From an uncultured Aquimarina sp. (GTDB lineage Bacteria; Bacteroidota; Bacteroidia; Flavobacteriales; Flavobacteriaceae), in assembly GCA_947495425.1 (NCBI GenBank), contig CANLYR010000012.1, positions 1 through 64,000 of the forward strand: a stretch of DNA of 64,000 nt. Reading direction: 5' to 3'. A program made the translations under genes and the position numbers. This document shows positions 45,301 to 53,900 of the stretch, one piece after another (within the stretch, counting starts at the first letter, position 1; every line of letters starts with the position of its first letter). The notes beneath the pieces were generated by a model. It was not told the origin of the DNA and ran no database searches. It worked only from the letters and a program-made list of their open reading frames with translations.

Positions 45301-45673
45301 TTGAAACCCCTGTGGTCCAACCAGTATTATCGGTAACCCCTGCTTTTTTTGTAACCTCCTCAAACACAAAATTCCCTTTGTTGATATACAGAGTATTACT
45401 TCCCTGATTAGAACTAAAGTACAAATCTTCTAAACCGTCATTATTAACATCTCCTACAGCAATCCCACCGCCATTATAGATATATGAGTAATTAAGAAAA
45501 TTAAATTGTAGCGTCTCAATAACTGTATTTTTGAAATCAATATTGGTTTGTGATTTTGGCAGTAGCTCGAATAAAGAAATATGATCTTTAAGTACTAATT
45601 CTGTATTTTCTTTTTTCTCTTCGGTACAACCAAATGCTAGTACTAATACTACTATATGTATGTATTTAAACAT
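42365..45673 (-). CDS. FG-GAP/VCBS repeat lipoprotein with ASPIC/UnbV domain
   Basis: An 1102-residue lipoprotein (FGCTEEKK, C16). Many FG-GAP repeats with calcium-type loops are visible, for example VGDVNNDGLEDLYFSS near residue 72, DINADGWLDMYV and DFDTDGDLDIYL, arranged as one or two beta-propellers. An ASPIC/UnbV segment (about 510-580; GAKVTVYTQHQKQTKELYTCRGF form) lies in the middle. Proteins like this often accompany SusC/SusD systems in Bacteroidetes and are thought to bind glycans or partner proteins at the surface. Here it is on the strand opposite to the enzymes around it. The function is inferred from location only. Confidence 0.85.
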   Translation of the reverse strand: MFKYIHIVVLVLAFGCTEEKKENTELVLKDHISLFELLPKSQTNIDFKNTVIETLQFNFLNYSYIYNGGGIAVGDVNNDGLEDLYFSSNQGSNTLYINKGNFVFEEVTKKAGVTDNTGWTTGVSMIDINADGWLDMYVCKSGSLQDDQARRNKLFINQKNGTFIEQAKQYGLDSNAYSTQAYYFDFDTDGDLDIYLVNHRPDFNNNTTIDPRVQLDIRPESTDQLFENIDGVFKDVTATAGILNKAWGLSAAIGDYNEDGLPDVYVANDFLEPDFLYINNGNGTFTNKILEFFDHISANSMGSDYADINNDLKPDLIVLDMLAEDHQRSKENMATMSTENFNHLVTSGYHHQYMSNMLQLNSGNGTYHEIGQMLGISKTDWSWAPLLADFDNDGFNDLFVTNGIVHDLSNQDFRNQMKTNIRNRKKVTLEEAIGMMPSTKLKNRIFANTGNYSFLPRNKEWGFQQKVNSNGVAYADLDNDGDLDLILNNQLDLASIYKNNQSNPFIALSLLGKDNNPNAIGAKVTVYTQHQKQTKELYTCRGFQSSVTHKLHFGLGSSTHIDSIAIAWPNGVSQTLYDIIGNQNLTVKYPTNGDQLKPLLKKKTEPITILPSEELGIIYTNKETAFDDYRLQVLLPQKQSEKGAALAVTDVNNDGKDDFFVGNAKGAVAKLYLQNKDGTFRASSRKIFENDIHYEDTKALFFDMDSDGDQDLYVASGSYEDIDNTTFLQDRIYENDGNGNFSKTEALPQLLSTSSAVATTDFDKDGDLDLFVGGGVIPGKYPLSSPSYLLKNENGKFIDVTKDISKSFNQLKMVNDAVFSDYDGDGDNDLLVVGEWMPVSVFKNENGLFTPFGKTTFDDYVGWHFTIQPTDIDQDGDTDYLIGNLGQNNKFQPNPKKPLHIYAKDFDNNGSFDIVLSKEAKDGILVPVRGKECSSQQIPKLNKKFETYKEFASSSLVDIYGNQDLKEATHYTATNFSSMLLINTGNGDFDIQELPKSAQFGPTTDFLISDFNTDGHNDIFGVGSLYEAEVETIRYDASKGFLLFGNTQKDNFQQSFLLSAHLKSLQTKAIESINIAGKEYILLLSKNSGLKFIAIKQFNTSQ

Positions 45674-46037
45674 CGTTTTTTATGTATATTTTTAGTATTT
45701 TTATATAAGACCCCATTAGCGATATAATTAATGAATAGATTAAAATAGAAAATATTTATTTTGATCTTCAATTTATCCCCCAGACAGCATCGTATTATCG
45801 ACAAGTAGCAAGATTCTTTAGAAAATTGCAATTATGGGTGTAGTTATATTAGTTATGAGTCAGAGTTTAGAATACTTTACAAAAGCGTATAGTAGTATTT
45901 CGTAAAGCTATATAATTGTTTTTTTGAGTCATTTATAATTCGTTTTATGTCATCTGTCGAAAAACTTTTTATAAAAACCTTATAGATTATAGCTTCATTA
46001 TGCAATAAGATATTAAACGACTAATTTTACATAAAGA
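45674..46037. promoter_or_regulatory. 364-nt divergent promoter region, FG-GAP gene and nagB fusion
   Basis: This gap serves two divergent genes. It contains tactttacaa at 45873-45882 and tttttgagtcatt at 45921-45933. Both strings recur upstream of the large chitinase gene (55428 and 55452). No canonical TAnnTTTG -7 element at a convincing distance was found by eye. No gene is visible. Confidence 0.5.
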
Positions 46038-48005
46038 ATGAATTCAGACACAAAATTTAATGCAGCATTAAATAATAATAATGCAGTACCTTATTACAAA
46101 GATATAAGCTATCGAGAGGCAGGAAAGTTTGAAGAAACCCGATTTGAAAAGATTCATAATGTAGTTTTTAAAAGTTCGGATTATGCTTCAGTAATTGTAG
46201 CGCATGAAATTGCCAAATTAATTAAAGAGAAACAAGCCCAGCAAAAGCACTGTGTCTTAGGTTTGGCTACAGGTTCATCGCCTATCAAAGTGTATGAAGA
46301 ACTGGTGCGACTGCATAAAGAAGAAAACTTAAGTTTTTCGAATGTTGTTACTTTTAATTTAGATGAATATTATCCTATGGATAAAAATAATGTGCAAAGC
46401 TATCATTATTTTATGCATCAACATTTATTTGATCATGTAGATATTCTTTCAGAAAATATTCATATTCCTGATGGTACAGTTTCTCAAGAAAATCTGCATC
46501 AATACTGTATAGACTATGAATTAAAGATCAATACTGCCGGTGGTTTAGATTTTCAGTTATTAGGAATAGGACGAACGGGACATATAGGTTTTAATGAACC
46601 GGGATCACACTATAATTCGGTAACACGTAGTATAACCCTGGATCATTTAACCAGATCTGATGCTGCCCCTGCTTTTTTTGGTATAGAAAATGTTCCTAAA
46701 AGAGCAATTACCATGGGAATTGGTACTATTCAGAAAGCAAAGAGAGTTGTTATTATGGCATGGGGTCATAAAAAGGCAGATGTCGTAAAAGAAACGATAG
46801 AAGGTGTCATTACATCAGAAGTTCCTGCTTCCTATCTTCAGCATCATAAAAATGCTACATTTGTTCTGGATCAGGAAGCAGCAGAAGAACTCACTCGAAT
46901 CAAAACGCCTTGGTTAGTAGGACCTTGCCGATGGAATGATAAAGTAAAAAGCAAAGCTATAATCTGGCTGGCTCAAGAAGTACAGAAACCAATCTTAAAG
47001 CTTACTGATAAGGATTATAATGACCACGGAATGTCTGGTCTCTTGGCTGAAGAAAGTTCTTGTTATGAACTTAATATAAAAATGTTTAATAAACTTCAGC
47101 ATAGTATTACCGGTTGGCCTGGTGGCAAACCAAATGCAGATGATACTAATAGACCAGAACGTAATACACCACATAATAAGCGTGTTCTGATTCTAAGCCC
47201 ACATCCTGATGATGATGTCATATCGATGGGAGGAACTTTTCTTCGTCTAATCGAACAAAATCATAAAGTACACGTAGCGTATCAAACGTCTGGAAATATC
47301 GCTGTATCAGATGAAGAGGCGATTAAATATGCTGAGGTTATTAAGTATATTTCTGCTGAAAAAGAGACGAATATAGATGAAATCATTCTAGCGCTTAAGA
47401 AAAAGCAAGAATATGCGGTTGATGCCGTTGCTGTTAGAAAACTAAAAGGTTTAATTCGAAGAGGAGAATCATTTGGAGCTACCCGATTTTTGGGGCTGCC
47501 TGATGCTTATGTGCATTTTTTAGACCTACCGTTTTATGAAACCGGAACTGCGAAAAAAAATCCATATGGCGCCAAAGATGTTAAAGCGCTTACAAAACTG
47601 ATAAGAGAAACCAAACCCCATCAGATTTATGCTGCAGGAGATTTGGCAGATCCACATGGAACGCATAAGGTGTGTTTGGATATACTGTTTAAAGTTTTGG
47701 ATGATCTTAAGGAAGAAGAATTTATGAAAGATTGTTGGGTATGGCTGTATCGTGGTGCATGGCAAGAGTGGGATATTCATGATATCGAAATGGCAGTACC
47801 GTTAAGCCCGGATGAGGTATTAAAAAAGCGGAAAGCTATATTTTTTCATCAATCTCAAAAAGATGGAGTGATGTTTCAGGGTGATGATTCGAGAGAGTTT
47901 TGGGTTCGTGCAGAAGAACGCAACCAACTAACTGCAAAAAAATATCATCAATTGGGGATGGCAGAGTATGAAGCAATAGAAGCATTTAAAAGATATCATT
48001 TTTAG
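46038..48005 (+). CDS. nagB: glucosamine-6-phosphate deaminase fused to PIG-L deacetylase domain
   Basis: A 655-residue fusion. Residues about 35-310 are a NagB-type deaminase (TGSSP at 78-82, NLDEYYPM with D109, GRTGHIGFNEPGS with H182 and E187, TMGIGTI). At the place of the E. coli NagB D141 there is T180, as in related Bacteroidetes enzymes. Residues about 380-600 are a PIG-L (LmbE-like) domain with HPDDD at 389-393 and DPHGTH at 539-544, giving a complete zinc set (H389, D392, H543). NagB turns glucosamine-6-phosphate into fructose-6-phosphate and ammonia. The PIG-L domain could remove an N-acetyl group, but its substrate is not known. It is 9 nt before the GH20 gene. Confidence 0.9.
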   Translation: MNSDTKFNAALNNNNAVPYYKDISYREAGKFEETRFEKIHNVVFKSSDYASVIVAHEIAKLIKEKQAQQKHCVLGLATGSSPIKVYEELVRLHKEENLSFSNVVTFNLDEYYPMDKNNVQSYHYFMHQHLFDHVDILSENIHIPDGTVSQENLHQYCIDYELKINTAGGLDFQLLGIGRTGHIGFNEPGSHYNSVTRSITLDHLTRSDAAPAFFGIENVPKRAITMGIGTIQKAKRVVIMAWGHKKADVVKETIEGVITSEVPASYLQHHKNATFVLDQEAAEELTRIKTPWLVGPCRWNDKVKSKAIIWLAQEVQKPILKLTDKDYNDHGMSGLLAEESSCYELNIKMFNKLQHSITGWPGGKPNADDTNRPERNTPHNKRVLILSPHPDDDVISMGGTFLRLIEQNHKVHVAYQTSGNIAVSDEEAIKYAEVIKYISAEKETNIDEIILALKKKQEYAVDAVAVRKLKGLIRRGESFGATRFLGLPDAYVHFLDLPFYETGTAKKNPYGAKDVKALTKLIRETKPHQIYAAGDLADPHGTHKVCLDILFKVLDDLKEEEFMKDCWVWLYRGAWQEWDIHDIEMAVPLSPDEVLKKRKAIFFHQSQKDGVMFQGDDSREFWVRAEERNQLTAKKYHQLGMAEYEAIEAFKRYHF

Positions 48006-48014
48006 AAGAATTGA

Positions 48015-50087
48015 ATGAAAAAACTTTTTATTATTGCCCTTATTAATATCGGGACTTTTCAGTTGGTTGTAGGGCAGGCAGTTGAGAATTATTCGAATGC
48101 CTTAATGCCATGGCCTAAAAATATTACGTTTGGCGAGGGGAAATTTGAAATTAATACAGATTTTATAGTTTCAATTGATGATTATGCTACCAAGCGTTTG
48201 TACAATGCATCTACACGTTTTATTAGAAGACTTAGCGGAAGAACGGGTGTGTTCTTAGAACACGGATTTCCTTTCGAAAAAAATACTACAAGTCCTTCTT
48301 TGAAAATAAGCGTCAAAAGAGAAGGGAAGTTGGCATTGTTTGAGGATGAATCCTATGAAATTGTCGTTGATAAGCAAGAGATAAAACTCACTGCCGAAAG
48401 TGATATCGGTGCTTTAAGAGGGTTAGAAACTATACTACAATTGCTAACGGCTAATTCAAATCATTTTTATATTCCATCAGTTACGATTACAGATGCACCA
48501 AGATTTCCGTGGAGAGGCCTTATGATTGATGTAGCCAGACATTATCAGCCTGTACATGTTCTGAAACGAAATTTGGACGCCATGGCTGCAGTAAAACTTA
48601 ATGTTTTTCACTGGCACTTAACAGATGATCAAGGATTTAGAGTTGAATCCAAAACACATCCAAAATTACACGAATTAGGATCAGATGGGCAATATTATAC
48701 GCATTATGAGATTAGAGATGTTGTACAATATGCATCAGATAGAGGAATACGTGTTATACCAGAGTTTGATGTTCCGGGTCATGCTACAGCAATACTAACA
48801 GCATATCCAGAGTTAGGGAGCAAGGATACAATTTATAAAATAGAAAGACATGCAGGAATTTTTAATCCTACATTAGATCCCACAAATGAGAAAACATATC
48901 AAGTATTAAAGGATTTGTTTAAAGAAATGGCAACTCTGTTTCCTGATCACTATGTGCATATTGGTGGAGATGAAAATGAAGGAAAACATTGGGATGAAAA
49001 TGATAAGATTGTAGCTTTTAAGAAGAAACATGGGTTTGAGACCAATCATGACTTGCAAACTTATTTTAATCTTAAGCTTCAAAAAATATTAGAAGAAGAA
49101 GGAAAAAAGCTTGTAGGCTGGGAAGAAATAATGACCCCAGAAATGCCAGTTTCAGCGGTAATACACTCTTGGAGAGGGATAAATGAAGGAGTAGAGCCAG
49201 GAGCATCACTTATTGAAGCCTCAAAAAAGGGACATCATGGGATATTATCTACAGGATATTATATCGATCGTATGCACAATATCGAAGATCATTATCTGGT
49301 CGATCCAATTCCTGATGCTTCAACATTAACAGACTTAGAACAGAAACATATTTTGGGAGGCGAGGTAACCATGTGGAGTGAGTTGGTTACGCCATTAACA
49401 TTAGACTCAAGAATATGGCCCAGAACTGCTGCAATTGCAGAACGGTTTTGGTCGCCAATAGTTGTAAGAGATGTGCAACATATGAAAAAAAGGCTCTCTA
49501 CTGTGAGTTTTCGATTAGAAGAATTAGGTATAACACATCTTAGAAATCGAGATGTAATTCTTAGAAACATCGCTAATGGAAATACTATTGATGGTTTAGT
49601 TAAATTAACAAAAGTTTGCCAGCCTTTAAAAGTTTATGCTCGAAACAAAGGTGGAACAGAATATAAATCATACTCACCTTTCACTTTATTTGCTGATGCT
49701 TGTACTACAGATGCTTCTGATGCTATTATATTTGATACCCTAGTAGATGAGTATGCAGCAAAACCAAATAGATCGAGAGCATCAATTAAAGAATTATTAC
49801 ATTCCTGGATTCAAAATCATAATGATTTACAGACGCTTGATACTAAGACACCACTAGTTAATGAGGTATTAAAATTATCTTTTTCACTCAAAGAAATATC
49901 CTCGTTGTTACTAAAAATCATAGAAAAGGATAGTATTTCTAAAGATGATAATACCACATTTACAAAATTACTTAAAGAGGCAAAACAACCTCATGCTGAT
50001 GTAGAACTTGTAGTTAATCAATCATTTATGAAATTGTTTGAGTACTTTAAGAATGGGAAAAAGAATATTAATGAACAAACCCATTGA
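48015..50087 (+). CDS. GH20 beta-N-acetylhexosaminidase
   Basis: A 690-residue exported enzyme (signal about 1-20, FQLVVGQ). A GH20b alpha/beta domain (about 28-162) precedes the TIM barrel (about 163-505), with WRGLMIDVARHY, NVFHWHLTDDQGFR and the catalytic pair D319-E320 in HIGGDENEGKHW. GH20 enzymes act by substrate assistance from the 2-acetamido group and release GlcNAc from the non-reducing end. The C-terminal 180 residues are helical and not recognised. It is co-transcribed with the NagB fusion and follows the logic of chitin breakdown in the periplasm. Its 3' end overlaps the convergent LytTR gene by 20 nt. Confidence 0.92.
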   Translation: MKKLFIIALINIGTFQLVVGQAVENYSNALMPWPKNITFGEGKFEINTDFIVSIDDYATKRLYNASTRFIRRLSGRTGVFLEHGFPFEKNTTSPSLKISVKREGKLALFEDESYEIVVDKQEIKLTAESDIGALRGLETILQLLTANSNHFYIPSVTITDAPRFPWRGLMIDVARHYQPVHVLKRNLDAMAAVKLNVFHWHLTDDQGFRVESKTHPKLHELGSDGQYYTHYEIRDVVQYASDRGIRVIPEFDVPGHATAILTAYPELGSKDTIYKIERHAGIFNPTLDPTNEKTYQVLKDLFKEMATLFPDHYVHIGGDENEGKHWDENDKIVAFKKKHGFETNHDLQTYFNLKLQKILEEEGKKLVGWEEIMTPEMPVSAVIHSWRGINEGVEPGASLIEASKKGHHGILSTGYYIDRMHNIEDHYLVDPIPDASTLTDLEQKHILGGEVTMWSELVTPLTLDSRIWPRTAAIAERFWSPIVVRDVQHMKKRLSTVSFRLEELGITHLRNRDVILRNIANGNTIDGLVKLTKVCQPLKVYARNKGGTEYKSYSPFTLFADACTTDASDAIIFDTLVDEYAAKPNRSRASIKELLHSWIQNHNDLQTLDTKTPLVNEVLKLSFSLKEISSLLLKIIEKDSISKDDNTTFTKLLKEAKQPHADVELVVNQSFMKLFEYFKNGKKNINEQTH

Positions 50088-50802
50088 GTATCTTGGCTTT
50101 GACTTCTTTAACATAATTTCTTCCGATAGGAATCATTTTGTTTTCAATTTGTACGCAATTTCCATCTATTGCTTCAACTTTGTGTAAAGAAATAGTATAT
50201 GATCTGTGAATTCTCATAAAATCATGCCTGGGAATCAGCTTACTAATGGCCAGTAGGTTAATGTGAGTGACATAATTTGTATGTAGAGTTTTTATGGAAA
50301 CATAATCTTTAAGGCTTTCTATATAAAGAATATCTTTAAAATATATTTTGACCATTTTTTTATTCACTTTTACAAAAAAGTAATTTTTTGTAGACAATCG
50401 CGAATTAAGTTTTGTAGTAGTTTTTATTGTATCTCGAAGATGAAAAGACTTGGAAACTCTATCCAAAGCCTTCATGAACCGTTGTAGATAAATAGGTTTA
50501 ACCAAATAATCAATTACCATAACATTAAGCTCAAAACATTCTACAGCGTATTCTGGATGTGCGGTGGTAATAATAATGAGGGGTGGTTTACTCAAGTTTT
50601 TCATAAACTCAATACCATTTAATTTAGGCATATTAATATCCAAAAAAATCAAGTCTATTGATTTTCTTTCTAATATATCAAATGCATCGATTGGATTAGT
50701 ACAGATTTGTGTTAGCTCATAATTTTCAAATTTTTCAAGGTGTTTTTCAATAATTTTTGTAGCCAATGGCTCATCGTCTATTACTAAGCATTTTATTTTC
50801 AT
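50068..50802 (-). CDS. LytTR-type response regulator, no adjacent LytS
   Basis: A 244-residue regulator with a receiver (D55 in FLDINMPKLNG, K103 in DYLVKPIYL) and a LytTR domain (about 140-240; IHRSYTISLHKVEAIDGN, IPIGRNYVKEV). It is a clear paralogue of the regulator at 33216. It has no LytS-type kinase beside it; the HTCS upstream has its own receiver and AraC domain. It converges on and overlaps the GH20 gene by 20 nt. In flavobacterial chitin loci a regulator pair sits at this place, so it probably takes part in control of these genes. Confidence 0.88.
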   Translation of the reverse strand: MKIKCLVIDDEPLATKIIEKHLEKFENYELTQICTNPIDAFDILERKSIDLIFLDINMPKLNGIEFMKNLSKPPLIIITTAHPEYAVECFELNVMVIDYLVKPIYLQRFMKALDRVSKSFHLRDTIKTTTKLNSRLSTKNYFFVKVNKKMVKIYFKDILYIESLKDYVSIKTLHTNYVTHINLLAISKLIPRHDFMRIHRSYTISLHKVEAIDGNCVQIENKMIPIGRNYVKEVKAKILNGFVH

Positions 50803-50986
50803 TGGTTGAATTTTAAGTTAGAACTTACTGGGGGAAACCAATAAAAGGATATGTTGTGTTTATTAAGAAAACGAAGTTAGATATTCTCTAACACGCTTAG
50901 TACATCAAATAGATCAAAATGTGGTGGTAAATCATTCAAAAACGTATAGGTTGTATAGGTTTTTCAATATTTTAACCGAAACTTGA

Positions 50987-53900
50987 TTAGGATGATAAAT
51001 TTTGTTTTTCTCGTTTTTTATATTCTGAGGGTAAACAGGAAAAGTGTTTTTCAAAAGATTTTTTAAAATATTTATAATCATTAAAACCAACTTCATAAGC
51101 AACTTGATTGAGTTTGGCATCAGTATTCAGCATCATTTTGGCTGCATTTTTTAGTCGTATAGATCTTATAAATGCAGTGAGCGATAGTCCGGTTAATGAT
51201 TTTATCTTGCGATATAAAGAGGATTGGCTCATCATTAATTCTTGAGTCATCATGGGGATACCAAATTCAGGATTTTGAAGGTTTTCTTCAACCAGTTGCT
51301 CGGCCCTATCAATAAATTGACTTTCGATAGTATCAATTTCCATTTGTTCGGTATTAGGCTCAAATCTTATTTTATTTTGAAGGTATGATCGTATTTTTTT
51401 TCTATTTTTAAGTATTGAAGTAATTTTAGCTTGTATAACAAGAGGATTAAAAGGTTTGGTGATGTAATCATCTGCTCCTGTTTGCAATCCTTCAACTTCG
51501 GATATCATATAAGACTTGGCTGTTAAAAAAATAAAAGGGATATGCGATGTAGTCATTTGTGATTTTATATCCTTGCAAAGTGCTATTCCATCTTTTTTTG
51601 GCATCATAATATCACTTATGATCATATCAGGAATTTCTTCTGTAGCTATTTGCAGCCCTATAAGTCCATTTTGTGCTTCTAAGATTATGTATTTAGAAGA
51701 TAACAGGTTTTTTAGATAGTTTCGTATTTCTTCATTATCCTCAACAAGTAACAATGTTGGTTTAATTGAAGCATCCTTTGTGATTGCTGTAACTGCTTTT
51801 TTATCGAAAAAATTAAGGATTTGTTCATTCTCGTCTTTTGTAATATTAGCGGAAGATATTGCATAATCATACTCCATGTCGAGGGTGACGGTGAATTCAG
51901 TGCCTTTATTAACTGCACTTGATACTTCAATAGTACCTTGATGTAATTCTATTATTTTTTTTGAAAAAGCCAGCCCAATTCCACTACCAATTAATTCTGC
52001 ATTTTCAGTAGTATTGATTTGATAAAAACGATTAAATACTTTATCTAGCTTATCTGCAGGTATTCCTATACCGGTATCTTTTACAATAATATTACATTGA
52101 TTGCCCTCTGTGCTAATTTTTAGTGTAATTTGATCCCCGGGTTTGGTGTTTTTGAAGGCGTTGGATAACAGGTTGTTAAGTACAATTTCGATGTTACTTC
52201 TATCAAACAAGAATGAAATAGTATCTTGATTACTCTCAAAAATATACTCTATTTCTTTAGATGCAGCTAACTCGTTGAAGTAGCTAAAGGTAGTATAGGC
52301 AAAAGCAATAAAATCTCCTTCAGCTACATGTAAGGTTAATACATCTCGATCCGCTTTTCTAAAAACGAGAAGCTGATTCACAATATTTAGAAGTCGGTAC
52401 GCATTACTCTTCATGATTTTTAATTTATCTTTTACAGAAGTATCAAGGTTTTGGTACTCAATAATTTCTGTAAGGGGGCTGATGATTAAGGTGAGCGGAG
52501 TTCTAAACTCATGAGAGATATTGGTGAAGAGATTTAGTTTTGCTTCAGTTAATTCATTTTCCTTTTCTTTTTCTATGTTAGCTATTTTTACACTATTCTG
52601 AAGTTTGGCTTGCTTAAATTTTACCTGTATAAGAAAAAACACAAAGCTTAGAAAAGCTATAGCATAGAGCACGAATGCCCAAGCACTTAACCAGGGTGCA
52701 GCTTCAATCCTAATAGTCAGTACCTTTGCAGGGCTCCATTCTTGATTATTTCTGGATCCAATTATTTTTAGTCTGTAATTGCCGCTTGGCAATCCCGTAA
52801 AGTTAATTTGATTTCTGTTTTTTTGGTTTACCCAATCTTCTTGAAAACCTTCTAGTTTATATTTGTATTTAACATTGAGTTCACCCAGATAATCATTTAG
52901 CCCATAATTGATCAGAATAGATTTTTCGTTGTGAGTTAATGTGATCTCATCAGTTGCATTAATGTTTTTATCTAGTACAACTCTACCATTAAGAATAAAC
53001 CCTGGTGTAATATGTTGATTATCAATTATAGCTTTAGAAATCACAATCTCCGGAATAACTTTAGTATCTCTAATTTCTTTTGGATTGAAATAGGTGATAT
53101 TATCAATACCGCCAAAATATATTTGATTGTTATGATCGTTAAATACAGCTTTTTGATTAAATGATGATGTTTCTATACCGTGTGATGCTCCATAGTTGAT
53201 AAAAAGCTCTTTATTCAGGACAAATTTTACAATCTCTGTAGTTGTACTTAGCCACAAATTATCATGGTCATCATTAGTAATAGCAGAAATGAAATTGCTA
53301 TTGAGTCCATTTTCTTTTGTATATTTTCTAAGTAGTGTAAGCTCATTATTTTCAAATTTTAATTTTAGCAAACCATTAGCTGTGCCTATCCATAATAAAT
53401 CATTACTAGAGTAAATACTATTCACGATGGTGCTGGGTAATTTGTCATGGATTAGAGTGGTATTATGTAAAAATGATTGAGAATTCTCATCAAATACATG
53501 AAAACCATTTTGAGTGCCCACCCAAATATTACCAGTACTATCAGATTTTATGTCGGTTATTCGGTCTGTGTTATTAAGTTTGAAATTTCCTACGCCGCCA
53601 TCATGAAAATACTTATACTTATGAGATTCTTTATGATTTTTGAGCGGCACCATTGCAATCCCATCATGTTCTGTACCGATCCATAAGCGTTCTTTGTGAT
53701 CAATTAAAAAAGAAGTGACACGTTCTATTTTAGTATATCTGAATATTTCACTTCTACTGTGAGCATCATACATTACAAACCCTTCTTCATAACCAATAAA
53801 GAGGATGTTTTTGTACCGGTACATTGCTTTTTTATGATCTTTGGTTGTTATGCTTTCCAACGTTGAAAAATTATCTCCTACAAATACTCCATTTTCTAAG

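Noticed and set aside
45858-45866. Second gagtcag-type string near the nagB promoter
   Set aside because: It matches the shared 13-mer in only six core bases and has no counterpart at the chitinase promoter.
51516-51719. Plus-strand open frame inside the HTCS gene
   Set aside because: It is a shadow of the receiver-coding region; no homology or start context supports it.
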